A stretch of DNA of 64,000 nt from Aspidapion aeneum. Lineage: Eukaryota > Arthropoda > Insecta > Coleoptera > Brentidae. The stretch is taken from contig OY755042.1 in NCBI GenBank assembly GCA_963576565.1, forward strand, positions 97,086,185-97,150,184. The letters are read 5' to 3'. The notes beneath the pieces were generated by a model, which saw nothing but the letters and a program-made list of their open reading frames with translations, was not told the origin of the DNA and did no database searches. This document shows, piece by piece, positions 11,061 to 21,589 of the stretch. Each line of letters begins with the position of its first letter. Within the stretch, counting starts at the first letter, position 1. A program made the translations under genes and the position numbers.

Positions 11061-11208
11061 TTTTACTCAAAACAATTTTATTTTCACTAGTTGTTACAAA
11101 AACCGGGCAGTTTTTGGTAACACATGTCCACATAATGTCTCCATTTTTATTTTCGTAAGAAACTTTAAAAAGATATCCTTGCAGCTCTAAAATATTGTGC
11201 GACGCCAT
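11061..11208 (-). CDS. FLYWCH zinc-finger protein, first coding exon
   Basis: Starts at an ATG in good context (TTCAAAATGG). It encodes 49 codons plus one base and ends at AGTAAAA|GTGAGT. Residues 11-14 are G-Y-L-F, then W27-T-C29-V-T-K-N-C34: the aromatic core and the first two zinc ligands of a FLYWCH finger. The H-x-H ligands are absent before the in-frame stop at 11001-10999, but are supplied by the exon starting at 4108. With that junction, C34 to the first His is 18 residues, inside the usual 17-22, whereas the C-x4-C spacing is shorter than the classic 6-12. The phase (1 nt + 2 nt) restores a Lys codon. It could be a host gene or a remnant of a FLYWCH-bearing Mutator-like element; no transposase domain is seen nearby. 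Confidence 0.72.
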
Positions 11209-11299
11209 TTTGAAAATTAAAGTTGTCGTTGAACCTATATTGCTGGTTGAAGTTTATGTTGTTTTATGTCAAAATTTTTAAAGTAATTTTTTTAAATTT

Positions 11300-11340
11300 T
11301 TCGTTGAAATTCACTTCAAAAACACTTATTTCTTTATAAT
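11300..11340 (-). promoter_or_regulatory. Possible TATA promoter of the FLYWCH gene
   Basis: On the minus strand ATTATAAAGAAAT (TATA at 11338-11333) precedes an initiator-like TTTCAACG by about 30 bases. That would give a 5' leader of about 95 nt before the ATG at 11208. Spacing fits a TATA/Inr core promoter, but such motifs are common by chance in A+T-rich DNA. Confidence 0.25.
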
Positions 11341-11663
11341 AAAGTATCCGCACCCGATTTTCGAAATTAATGACATTCAAAAGCCAACTGAAAGAAAAAC
11401 CACATTTGGCTAAATTCTTTGAATAGTTTCTTAATTTTGGTAATTAGTTATAAAGTACTTATTTGCTTAAAATATCCTAATAAATAAGAAATTATTTGAC
11501 CTAATAAGGGGCAATAAATTTGGCAGGTATTAATAAAAACAAAAAGCACTGCCAATAAATTGACCAAAAATACTTAATTTTTAGAAATTATTTAAAAGAT
11601 TAGGAATTTAAATAATTAGAAAAAATCGAGTGTTGGTTTAATAATTCCTTATAGTCTATAGGC

Positions 11664-11836
11664 CAGGCGCGGATCTACGGGAGAAAAAAAGGGGAAATTT
11701 CCCCCCCCAAATCTCAAACTATATTTAGTTTTAACACACAGAATACACCTATGCAGTCAATATGCAAAATAATTTTATGCAATATTTATTATATTTCACC
11801 CCCCCCCCCCCAATCAAGTTCCTAGATCCGCCCTTG
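11664..11836. mobile_element. MITE with 7-bp target duplication
   Basis: Imperfect termini CAGGCGCGGATCTACGGG and, inverted, CAAGGGCGGATCTAGG. Flanked by TATAGGC on both sides (11657-11663 and 11837-11843). Internal C-runs, no coding. CA...TG ends with a 7-bp duplication recur in other elements of this window. Confidence 0.75.
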
Positions 11837-12054
11837 TATAGGCTAGGCAAATTATGAGAAATTACTAGGAAGTACTAGCAATTACTTGGCAAATACTAGG
11901 AATTACTACGAAATATCGGTCATTTTCCACTAGGTACCTTAAAAAAATTGAGGAAATACTGGAAAATATACCAGGAATTTGGTACCGTAGGCCGTAGGTA
12001 GGTAATTCCTTTTGGTGTATAAAAATCATCGATCGAGCCACCCCTTGAAAACAG

Positions 12055-13330
12055 TCCTATCTGAGGGTACGGCAGTGCCTCGCCAAGTTCGCGCTGCCAT
12101 ACCATCTTTTCTTGAAACATTTCAGCCCATATTTAACCTATCTAAAACTCTACTTCGGAATGAGCTACGAATTTCAAACTTTGCACAGTCGTAGATCTTC
12201 ATAGTGTTAACCCTCCAAGTTTCATGGACTTCCATAAAGTAGTAAAGTAATTACGAAATTTAAAAAAACTTCGAAATTGTCACTCACTCACTCACTTATA
12301 TATAGATCATCAAAATTCTAATGTACATTACTTCCAGACATGCTACAAAGCTGAAATTTGGCACACTGATAGAAATTGTGACTAACCCTTTGGAAAAAAT
12401 CAAAAAACCCCAAAATTCTGATTCACTCCCCTCCCCCATACATGTAAATGTTTGTAAAAGTAAAATTGCCCACTTCCAGAGGCGCTAGAGAGCTGAACTT
12501 TGACAGACTGATAGGAAATATGATAAAACTATAGGACAAAATTTAAAAATCTCAAACTTTTAATTTACTTCCCTCCCCTATAATTAAAAATTTATGTTAA
12601 AGTAACATTGCTCACTTCCAGAAACGCTAGAGTTCAGCCCTCTAGCGTTTCTGGAAGTGAGCAATGTTACTTTGAAAGGCCAACAGGAACTATGATAAAA
12701 TTATAGGAAAAAATTTAAAACCACCAAAACTTTAATTTACTTTCCTCCCCTATAAATGTAAAGTTAGGTAAAATTAACATTGCCTACTTCCAGGAACACT
12801 AGAGAGGTGAGCTTTAGAAGGCTGAACTATGATAAAACCATAGGAAAATATAAAAAAAAAACCTCAAAATTTTTAATAAGGCATTGCAAAAGTTTTGAAC
12901 AATATTTCGCATATGTCACTACTTTAAAACTTAAATATTACCCAAATCCTTTAAAAAAGGAGTGAAATCATAACAAAAACATTTCATGTAAAAAAAGCCA
13001 AGTGCGCGAAAGTTGTATTCCGTCAAAAGAATTGAGATAAAAGTAAAGCCAAGTTCTCCAATACAAATATCAAAATGAAAGGTTCGTACAAGTTTGGAAA
13101 TGTTTTTCTAAACTTGGCTATTACGGCTGCAAATGACTCTTACGCACAGTGCTAAATTGAACACAAAGAAGTTTGGCTGGAATAGCAAAGTTTAAAAACA
13201 TTTCCAAACTTGTAAGAGCCTTTCATTTTGAAATTTGTATTGGAGAACTTGGCTTTACTTTTTTCTTAATTCTTTTTACGGAATACAACTTTCGCGCACT
13301 TTTTTTACATAAAATGTTTTTGATATAATA
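12055..13330 (+). mobile_element. Family F composite repeat, longest copy
   Basis: Begins near GTGCCTCGCCAAGTTCGCG, contains a CACTCACTCACT tract and a roughly 142-bp tandem unit headed by CTTCCAGA (12331, 12473, 12615, then near 12787). It ends in a foldback of two roughly 140-base arms (12977-13118 and 13185-13325) around TTACGGCTGCAAATGACTC. An internally deleted relative is at 28057-28585, and a terminal part in inverted orientation is at 62590-62960. The three copies show this is one unit rather than neighbouring repeats. No protein recognised. Confidence 0.8.
12599..12673. repeat. Perfect 34-bp inverted repeat with 7-nt loop
   Basis: Arms 12599-12632 and 12640-12673 are exact reverse complements around TTCAGCC. 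The arm is the start of the family F tandem unit, so two units stand head to head here. Confidence 0.95.
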
Positions 13331-14085
13331 CATATTCTTAAAAATTACGAAAAGATTAATTTTCGAGTTTGAGTTTCAGGAACTCAAAATTTCAGATATA
13401 AGGACCATGTAGTCGTGTCCTTGGGCCATCTAGATGCGAAAAACCATGCTGTGATTTGATATTCAGAATTAAAAGCAATTTATACGGTTTTTTTGGGGTA
13501 TCCAGCTCCATATCGCCAGGGACAGATGACAAATATTGAAAGCTTATAGGTATTTCGGCAACACATTTTACGAACAAATGTTGCGTTGCGAAAAACCCTT
13601 GATAACATTTTCTAAAAAAATCTTTATGTGTAATGCAAGGCTAAACCCAGTTCCTCCTCTCCTAGAGCGTGACGTAATATAAGAACGTTCCCGAACACCC
13701 TATATAATCTAGGTACTACATTTTACGAATAAAAGCACCGAGTTTTGTTTTTATGCTACATAAATAAATAAAACGTAAGTTTAGGTATATCTTGTAACCA
13801 TCTCAGACCAACTACCTAGGTACAGTCGGGAACTTTTTAAATTGCCGCCCTTGAATATAAAAAATATTCCTATTTGAAATTCGGAAAAGTAGTTTGAACC
13901 AAGACAAAAAAATTGTGAACCTTACCTCTATCTGTATACATATATATTTAAAAATTAAAGTTTTTTGATTTCTTTAAATGATTAATTTTGATAGGAAAAA
14001 AATACAGCGGCAATTTAAAAAGTCCCCGACTGTACCTTAGACTAAACATTACTACTGCCACCTTACTATTTTTTCTTCCTTGATT
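13331..14085. other. No recognised features
   Basis: A+T-rich sequence with a satellite-like phrase (AAAAGCACCGAGTT near 13733 and GATGCGAAAAACC near 13432) that resembles an isolated, decayed satellite monomer. Otherwise nothing identifiable. Confidence 0.4.
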
Positions 14086-14257
14086 CAGTAGCGCACCCAG
14101 GAATAGGTCATAATTGGGGCCGAGTGTCTTGGGAGGGGGGGAGGCGAAATCCTATGACGCTGTATTTATTATATAGGTACTTTTTTATTTATGAAAAATG
14201 TTAAAAATATTTAAAACAAACCGGGCTCTGAGGTGTCCCCTCCTGGGTGCGCCCATG
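14086..14257. mobile_element. G-rich MITE with 7-bp target duplication
   Basis: Termini CAGTAGCGCACCCAGGA and, inverted, CATGGGCGCACCCAGGA, flanked by CTTGATT (14079-14085 and 14258-14264). Internal G9 run and AAAATGTTAAAAATATTTAA core. The same family as the copies near 4372, 17800, 35876 and 57836. Confidence 0.85.
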
Positions 14258-14674
14258 CTTGATTCATGATGATTAATTTTTTTTAAATTATAAGAATGTT
14301 ATGAGGCACCTTCCGAAACATATAAAGGCAGATATTAAAAACATTAAACAATAAAAATTATTCATACAATCGTGGCACCTGACAAAGAAAAATCACAATG
14401 TAAACCCTGGGTTTGCCTTTTTTGAAACCACACCACGACATCGACAATGCCATAGGTACGGTTTTGATTTTTTGCAAATTAAAATTTTAAATTACGTCGT
14501 TGTCTCGCCGCCGCCACCGGCGGTAGGGGCGTATCCAGCCCAAACAGGTTTCTGAATTCCATTTTGCCTTCTTAACTTAAGGGGGCTAATTCATAATCCA
14601 GGATTTGGATTTCAATATCTTATTTTAAAAAAAATAGCAAGCCCCCCCTGATATGCCAAAATTTGCGATTGTTA

Positions 14675-15160
14675 CACAGAAAAAAATGTCTTCGGTCAAT
14701 GCAAATTGCTTTGATCCAAGAAAAAATCTGCTTTCCTATGCACGAAGACGATATTTTCTTAACAAAAAAAACTATTCTCTTGAACTGCTGGTTTCCGTTG
14801 AAAACAAAAGTTGCCTTTATCCAAGAAAATTGATTTGTTTTGAATGAAAGCGGCAACCTTCTTGTTTTGTGTTTTCTAGTATTATGGAATAAATCGCCAT
14901 TTTCGTTTTGAGATGCCGGATACTTTGAGTTAAAAAATTAAAGTCTTTAGGCAAAGTAAAGCTTTATTTGTGTTAAGAAGATATTAGTAAGACATTTTAT
15001 AACTTTTTCTTCGTTAAAGGCAGTTTGTTTTAAATCAAAACAATTTACCAAGACAATTTTTTTCCCAAAACATGCGGTTTGCTTAGATGAAAAGAAAACA
15101 TTTTGTTCGGAGACTTTTGCTTTGGGTCAAGATTAACTGAAGAACTTCTTTTTTTCTGTG
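14675..15160. mobile_element. TA-flanked MITE, CACAGAAAAAAA termini
   Basis: Ends CACAGAAAAAAA and TTTTTTTCTGTG, flanked by TA on both sides, as in Tc1/mariner-superfamily insertions. The subterminal sequence is a loose series of phrases such as TTTGATCCAAGAAAA and TTTATCCAAGAAAA, with partial inverted counterparts at the other end. Open frames inside are not recognised. Confidence 0.7.
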
Positions 15161-15503
15161 TATTAAATCTGTGTTCTAAAGTTTGCCACTAAATGCAACT
15201 TAAATGAGCCGCAGGCGAAAATTTTCGTAAAATAAGGTTATTTTTATGAAAAAATTTAAATTTTGCAAAAAATTGTGGTTTATGCATTGGCTATTTTCTC
15301 ACTGGAACTAAATCTTAAAGGCTTTACGTCAAGGAGGAGGGATTTGCGCCTCAACTACCCCCTGGATCCGCCACTGGGGGCAACATAGGTGTTTAACTGT
15401 ATTTATTTTTAAATAATTTTTAACCCCAAATTTAAGAGTCTGGCAAAGCCCTAGTCCGCTGCATCCCCCCCCCTGTTGCAACCACACCAGCGGTTAATCC
15501 ACT

Positions 15504-15749
15504 CTGCTGTGCAAAGCAGAAACCTAGTAAGTCAAAAACTAGTGTTTTGGAAAATAGAGTTGGAAGTTTATTTAACTATATACTAACTATAGTTTATTGA
15601 ACTACATACTAACTACATAACTTTCTTGTTTTTCAAGTAAGCCACATTCTAGAAAAACTGGCTGGCGCCGTTTTGTACGGCGATTTCAATGATATAAAAA
15701 TCTTATTTTCGAGTAAGTCGAGTTACTAGGTTTTTGCTTTGCACGGCAG
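15504..15749. mobile_element. MITE with 27-bp inverted termini
   Basis: Arms 15504-15530 and 15723-15749 match at 25 of 27 positions (CTGCYGTGCAAAGCARAAAC...). The flanks (about 15430-15500 and 15775-15855) are themselves direct repeats with AAGCCCTAGTCCGCTGC and a C-run, so the element is inside or beside another repeated unit. No clear target duplication. Confidence 0.75.
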
Positions 15750-15855
15750 TACTGGTTCAACAAGTAGTAAGTAATAAGAGTCTGCCAAAGCCCTAGTCCG
15801 CTGCGTCCCCCCCCCCCGTTGCAACCCCCCACCGGGTGATCCACTGGTTCAACAA

Positions 15856-16780
15856 GTGCAAACCTATTCCAGCTCTAAGTTTTTTTCACTGCAAGAAATT
15901 TTCCATAAATTAGGACGCCTTATTGAGTTAAAAAAAAACTCATAATTGTCCAGTCATTATATATTGACATGTGTTCATAAGTTCACATTGGAGTCAAAAA
16001 AATATTGAGTTTTCGACCTTGGGGTGCCGGCTCCCCCTCCATCTTGGATTTAGTGTGCACAAAAATGGCTTTTTTGAAAATACATGGTTCCTGTACATTT
16101 TAGAAAAAAAAACTTTTAAACAAAAGTTGAAGACACTAAAATTTCCTACAAAAGCGCTTCAATACGTTTATTCGTCAGATGAATCATTTTCTAGTTACGA
16201 GGCTAAACATTTCCCCGCCATTTCGAATATTGACAAGATATTGACCAATTTTTTTCTTTGGCTTGTATCTTAGAAACTGCTTAGTTTTGAGAAAATATTT
16301 AATAACATAAAATAAAGTCTAATTATTAGCCCATAAAATGAGATACCACTAGGTTGTTTGGGTAGTACCTTTGCTGAGATACGATCCCTGAAGTGTTAAC
16401 AGTACACCCGATTCCTATGTATTTCCATAGTATATGCAAAATTACCCGAAATTATTAAGTTTTATATAATTTTTTTCAAGGATAAGCATTTTACAGAAAA
16501 ATATGTAATTAACCCCCCCGCCCTAGAACTTGGCCAAGATCCCCGCTTGTTCTGTAGTATTTTGTAGTTGAGCAGAGACCCTAGAGAGTTTCGGACCCCG
16601 TGCAAAACCGACATATAACGCCCCCTTCAAAGTTTTTCTTTCCATTTACAATTCCCACCCTGGAGTCGGCACTGAGGGCAGTTAGTAGGAGGTTATAATA
16701 AAGTCTCTTTAAACAATGGTAGTACCACATGTAGATATATCTTATTTACACTGTGGAAGTACAAAGCCCCTTTTATACCA
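15856..16780. other. No recognised features
   Basis: Contains an unrecognised 100-codon frame at 15971-16273 (+) with ordinary A+T-rich composition and no domain. There is a C-run near 16512. Nothing else can be supported. Confidence 0.4.
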
Positions 16781-16782
16781 AG

Positions 16783-16789
16783 AAAAAAA
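16783..16789 (-). terminator. RNA polymerase III terminator of tRNA-Leu
   Basis: Seven consecutive T on the coding strand, four bases beyond the tRNA 3' end. Confidence 0.85.
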
Positions 16790-16792
16790 TTA

Positions 16793-16875
16793 TGTCAGAA
16801 GTGGGATTCGAACCCACGCCCACAGAGTGGACTGCGACCTGAACGCAGCGCCTTAGACCGCTCGGCCATCCTGAC
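16793..16875 (-). tRNA. tRNA-Leu, anticodon CAG
   Basis: On the minus strand an 82-nt class II cloverleaf plus discriminator A. The acceptor stem GTCAGGA pairs with TTCTGAC (one G-T). The A box is TGGCCGAGCGG (16868-16858). The anticodon loop TTCAGGT on a TGCG/CGCA stem gives CAG. A long variable arm typical of Leu is present, and the B box is GGTTCGAATCC (16814-16804). CCA is not encoded and there is no intron. A T7 run on the minus strand (16789-16783) starts four bases after the 3' end, a standard RNA polymerase III terminator. All features needed for a functional gene are present; it decodes CUG. Confidence 0.96.
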
Positions 16876-17084
16876 TATGCCAGAAGTTTTCCTGAAAACA
16901 GGAATGGCGGCGCTTCTCTGCGGCAAGATAACATCGCCTCGCAGTCCGCGTGCCGTGCCAGTTTGTAGGCTGTAGAAAGCTTTAAATTCCTAGCGCCTTC
17001 GCCAGATACCGCATAATCGTTGGCTACAGCTGGCAATAAGATGGACATTTTTCTAAAATGTATAGAGTGTCCCAAATGTTATTA

Positions 17085-17205
17085 GTGACGCACCCAAAAT
17101 AATAATATGTGGAAAATACTTAAAAAATCCTACGCTAAGAGGGTTGGGCCCCAAAGCCCGTACCCGCCACGCTGGTACGTCCATGTTGTTGGGCTAATTC
17201 AGGTA
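17085..17205. mobile_element. G-rich MITE relic
   Basis: TAGTGACGCACCCAAAAT, AATATGTGGAAAATACTTAA, TTGGGCCCCAAAGCCCG and TGGTACGTCCATG follow the order of the 14086-14257 family, but decayed. No target duplication found. Confidence 0.4.
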
Positions 17206-17209
17206 TTTC

Positions 17210-17586
17210 TATAGTGGATATAAAAAAACTGGCTCTCACTTTGCGAGGCTAGCTGATACATTCCTAGCCCATTGGCACATTCCAAGTGAACTCCACGCTA
17301 TAATAGTCTTAAAAACAGTTTTTTGTAAATACCTCAGAATCGAAAGCTCCGAAGTTTTTGGTTTCTAATATAGAGTACTCGGAAAAATGTGTTCTACTAT
17401 ATTCCAAAAACCTCACATTGATGCGATGCTCTGTTCAAAAGTTACCATTTCTTCAATTTTTAACTAAAAAAACACTTAGGATTTTGAGCAAAATCGAAGC
17501 AGTTCGTTACAGTGTCGAACACTATTTTTTGTGAAAATCTCATGAAAATCAGTTCAGCGGTTTGGGAGCTACCGTGTTACGGACAG

Positions 17587-17643
<57 letters not shown>

Positions 17644-17690
17644 GACATCACGACGATATTGCTAAGATACGAAAGGTAAAAAGTGCGCCA
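17210..17690 (+). repeat. R1 dispersed repeat, copy 2
   Basis: Same order of landmarks as the copy at 8090-8560, with a (CA)n run of about 50 bp (17589-17639) after ACCGTGTTACGGACAGATA. After CGATATTGCTAAGAT the end diverges. Confidence 0.8.
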
Positions 17691-17794
17691 CTAATAATAA
17701 TAATATCTCAAAAACTAAAAGTTAGATATAAAATTTAATTCGGATTTTTTATAAAAAAATATATGAATGCCATATTAATAACGTGGCCATTCGT

Positions 17795-17932
17795 CCTGAT
17801 TTTGGCGGGACTCTTTCCATTTTCAGAGAGAGTTAAAATTTTTTATTCAAAAAATGTGTTAGAAATATTTAAAAAATCTTATGCTTGGGGTTGGCCTGGG
17901 CCACTAGCCCCCTCCTGAGTGCGCCCATGATC
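17795..17932. mobile_element. G-rich MITE relic
   Basis: The core AAAATGTGTTAGAAATATTT followed by TTATGCTTGGGGTTGG and CTCCTGAGTGCGCCCATG matches the right half of the 14086-14257 family. The left end is not definable. Confidence 0.45.
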
Positions 17933-18870
17933 TTTGGTACTTACGCAATTTTATCGTAGGTTTTGTTGGTTTTTGAAGATTAACTTTCAAAAATCAGTTG
18001 TAAACCAAATATACAAAGTTTAGTAAAAGTATAATTTTGAAAAAACTTAAGTTTGCTGACCCGTACTTAAAATTTGCCTCAGCTGTTTTCAGTTAAAACT
18101 AATTTATCCTCGAATTTATCAGTGTTAAAATTTAGGTATGTAGGTATTATTATAAAAGATGGGTTTAAAAAAGACGGCGCCAACGACGTTTTAGATTTTT
18201 TGATTTTATGTTTAATTTTGGTAAGATATGTCAGCTTAAGGGATTTGTAGTGACATTTAATTTTATTTTGTATTTTAATTTATTTTATTTTAACTTTTAT
18301 TTTATTTCAAACTATGTCTCCGTACTAATGAGCTCTTTATGTATTGATCGGCTATAGGTATAGGTTTTGACTTAAATGCACAAGTTTTATTGAATTTATT
18401 ATTTTTTAAATTAACCTTGTATAAATGTAGATTTTTCAACAACGAAAACTGTTCGTGTTTAAAAATTTTAAAACTTTTAGACGTTTTTATTTGATTTTTT
18501 TACTAGTTTTTTTTTATTATGTTAAAAATTATGTTAGGGTTAGTGAAATCATGCGATTTGGATTTAATCGTTTTTTATCTTGTTTTTTTTTTCTAAACTG
18601 TTTAGATTGTAAGTAAAAATTTGAACAATAAAGCTTATAGTTGAATTAAATTTAATTGAATAGTTTTATTTTTGGACCACCTATTGTTTAGGGCAAAGGA
18701 AGCATTGCATTCCAATTGGCCACGTATTGCCAATAAATACAGCGATATTTTTGGAAGAAAAAGTTCCTTTTAATTTTGTCTCGATATTCTGAAAACGGCT
18801 ATAGAAATTTGTAATCTCGAGACAGCATCTGATAGAGCTCGGAATAGCTCAACTTTTAATCAAATTTCTA
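17933..18870. other. No recognised features
   Basis: Very A+T-rich sequence without convincing coding frame, inverted termini or tandem repeats. Confidence 0.5.
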
Positions 18871-19020
18871 CAGTGGATATCGGTTATAACGACATTGAAG
18901 GGACCGCTTAATTTCGGCCGTTATAACCGAGCGTCGTTATAGACAAAAAACGTAACACAGTGGGTTATATTATAGAACTCTGTCGGGACCTTAATATGTC
19001 GTCGCTATAAGCGATATTCA

Positions 19021-20219
19021 CATTGGCGTAGCTAGGGGGGGCCAGGGGGGGCCTGGCCCCCCCTGAAGTCCCTCAGGCCCCCCCTAAGATATTTTAGGCC
19101 TCCCCTACCGACTACTAGTAAAAGAACATGACGCTGAAAATACATACTTTTCTATTATTATTCGGGAAATATTCAAATAAAATAGGTGCATTAAAATTTA
19201 AAATCATTCAGATAATGTTTACATTTCAGGAAAAAGCCCTTGTCTAGCGGAATTAGGCTTTTTCTGTTTAAATTATCGGTAACTTTTCTGCACTTATGCA
19301 ATTTCCCGAAAATATTTTTTAAATTTAAACATAATTATGCATATTGAATATATCATACATATTGGCGACATCTTGTAAAATATTATAGAAGTGTAAGTTA
19401 AATTTCGCATTTAATAAAGACAGCGACCTTTGCCCCTCTGTTTCCGAAATCGGGTTGTAGATGTCGTAAGGTTATAAAAGACCTTTTTAAACTGTTTTTC
19501 TAAAATAAATATAATAATCTTTTTAGTTTTTTTGAGGTTAGCGTTTAGTGTCTTATGGAAATTTTCCGATTTTGGTGACAATTTCATAACCATTTTCATA
19601 TTAAGTTTTCCCACGTCGTTAAATGGAATAAATTCGTCGAGCAATACCGGGAAATTTTTAATATTAATACTTCTGCTCTAAGAGCAGAAATGACCGTTTT
19701 AAAGAATTGTATTTTTCGGTTAAATCAAACTGTTGGTCATGATTCTATCAAACAACATATAGCAGAAAACACCTATCCAAACCTCTACCAACTTTTTAAA
19801 GTTGCGAGTATTCTTCCAATTTCAAGTGCAACTTGCGAGAGGTCTTTCTCTGCCATGAGGAGAGTTTTTAATTGGCTTAAAACAACTATGACTCAAGAGA
19901 GACACTCAGGTTTGTTATTGTTATTCATAGAAAAAGATGTTGAGGTCGACTTAGACAGTGTGGTAGACGCTTTCAGTCAGCGACGTAGAAAACTTTCTTT
20001 GTAGAATTGCTGAATTACATACTTCCTGTGTATACATATAAATAAGTTGGTAAATGTATTATTAAATTTGTTATATTAAAATATTAGAACATTTAATGCG
20101 CGTATTTTTTTTTATTCATTGCACACTTTGCACGACTCTTTAAAACCTATGTTTGCTTTTTGTTCAAGATAGACCTGGGCCACGGCCCCCCCTGAAAATC
20201 AAGGCTAGCTACGCCAATG
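19021..20219 (+). mobile_element. hAT transposon, internally decayed
   Basis: Termini CATTGGCGTAGCTAG at both ends (inverted), followed by G-runs and C-runs. Flanked by a perfect 8-bp duplication GATATTCA (19013-19020 and 20220-20227), the hAT hallmark. It lies three bases from the right end of the pogo-like MITE, so it inserted after that MITE. It contains the C-terminal part of a hAT transposase. Total 1.2 kb against the 3-4 kb of autonomous hATs, so most of the gene has been deleted. Confidence 0.92.
19579..20004 (+). pseudogene. hAT transposase C-terminal fragment
   Basis: Open from after the TGA at 19576 to the TAG ending at 20004; the ATG at 19690 is internal, not a real start. It encodes the hAT C-terminal dimerisation region: TYPNLYQLFKVASILPISSA, then ATCERSFSAMRR, the conserved W (NWLKTTM) and an RHSGLLLLFIE helix. 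This form is closest in style to the ZMYM1 or 52-kDa-repressor-like hAT branch. N-terminal zinc finger, RNase H core and acidic catalytic residues are missing. The sequence upstream of 19579 in the other frames also looks transposase-like but broken. It cannot be an active transposase. Confidence 0.9.
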
Positions 20220-20282
20220 GATATTCACAGTATTTCTTAACGTTTTCGAAATGCGTCCTTAATAAAAACGACTTCACGGGGA

Positions 20283-21589
20283 TTTATAGGGAAAATTAGT
20301 GAGAGAAGAACAAGAGGTAGCTCGAAAAGACGAACTTGAAAAACGTAATTTTTTTAATATAAAAACATTTCTTGGCAGCTCTCATTCAATGATCGATTTC
20401 ATTTTCAAACGGACTAAAAAGCTAGGCGCATTCGCCAAAGTCGGGCTTGCGACACCCGCACAAAAGTTAATTTCCCATCCACTGTGTATATTTTCGACCG
20501 GCAGACAGTGTGTACATGCGCAAACTAAAATATCGCACTGTAGGAGTACGTTCCAGGCATGAACAAAAAGTAGGAAAGCAATGTAATTGAAAGGAAAGAC
20601 GCATAAGAGAAAAAGAGACAGGTCGTTGTGTTTTTGTATTTCAAGCGTTGTTTGGGACGGGTTATGGCGCAAGGGTCTGCGCAAGAAAAATCCAATTTCC
20701 ATTCAGTATTCGGTGTTGCCCGTGTAGTAAGTAATCGTGTTTATCGTTGTTCCAATATTTTGGTTATTTACATTTTACCATTGATGTTCCATCTAGTGCC
20801 CTTTTGACGGTACGTTATAGTTCCGAAAACCCGTAATTACGCGTGTGATCAGTTAGCGGACATTTTTCCAATTATTGCGCAAGCAGTGTGAAGATTTTTC
20901 GGTAAGTTTATTTTGGTATTGAGCACATTTTCCTAGATTTCCTCTGTTTTCCTAATTTTATTTTGGCAGAATTTCATTTGGAAACTAACAATATTCGACT
21001 GTCTGTGTAAGATAATGATTTTTGTTTATTCTAGATGATTTTTACAATTTTATTTTTAATTTTAAGTATGGACATACCTATATGTGTAGTTAAAAACAAA
21101 AAACTGAAAAATAAATTTTATTCTGGAAAAGAGATGGTAAAAGCCGCAAAACAACAAGTTACTTAAATCCTAGTGTTTCATTTAAATTATAATTTATAGA
21201 GAAAAATTTTGTTGACCTAGATAATTTTATTTAAATAAATATAAGCAAGTGTGTATAGTCGATTCAGTTTATTTTGAGACTCCTTTTAAAAGTTGACGGC
21301 TTGAGTTCTTGTTTTTTATTCTAGTTTGAGTGTTTTTGGCTGCCAGAACTATGTCGTCCATTGTCTGCCATGGCCCTGGCAGCTAAACAACACCCAAAGA
21401 AGTTTTAATTAAATTTTTTAAATTAGGTCCCAGAAAATCTGAATGGACTATAAAACAGTGTACACATGCCTATGCTACAGTGTGGCCCAAATATAAGTTT
21501 GTTTGTAAAAATCTTAAACAAAAACTTTAGGCATAAGTAGGTACTTCATTTAATTCTTAATGTTATTGTTTTGGGTAAACATAATTAAT
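20283..21589 (+). other. Unassigned region with possible non-coding first exon
   Basis: Less A+T-rich between about 20440 and 20900. An initiator-like TTCAGTATT (20702-20710) is followed by two good donor sites, TA|GTAAGTAA near 20725 and TTTTTCG|GTAAGT at 20902. The frames at 20299-20562 (+) and 20382-20702 (-) match nothing known to me. Beyond 20910 there are no recognisable features. A promoter and untranslated first exon of a plus-strand gene are possible but unproven. Confidence 0.25.

Larger units (their letters stand above)
18871..20230. mobile_element. pogo/Tigger-like MITE, interrupted by hAT
   Basis: Ends CAGTGGATATCGGTTATAAC and, inverted, CTGTGAATATCGCTTATAGC, flanked by TA on both sides (18869-18870 and 20231-20232). 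With the inserted hAT element and its duplication removed the MITE would be about 153 bp. The CAGT...GTTATAACG style of terminus and TA target are typical of the pogo/Tigger branch. No coding. Confidence 0.75.

Noticed and set aside
13725..13745. Isolated satellite monomer outside the array
   Set aside because: Only the phrase AAAAGCACCGAGTT and a GATGCGAAAAACC nearly 300 bases away match; the spacing does not fit a monomer, so it is mentioned but not annotated as satellite.
16875..17075. 66-codon minus-strand frame directly upstream of tRNA-Leu
   Set aside because: It overlaps the tRNA 5' base and a MITE relic, has no domain, and its composition is explained by the GC-richer tRNA flank.
20299..20702. 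Two overlapping 87- and 106-codon frames on opposite strands
   Set aside because: No recognisable motif, no matching splice or start context, and opposite frames open together in GC-richer DNA by chance. Kept only as an unassigned region.
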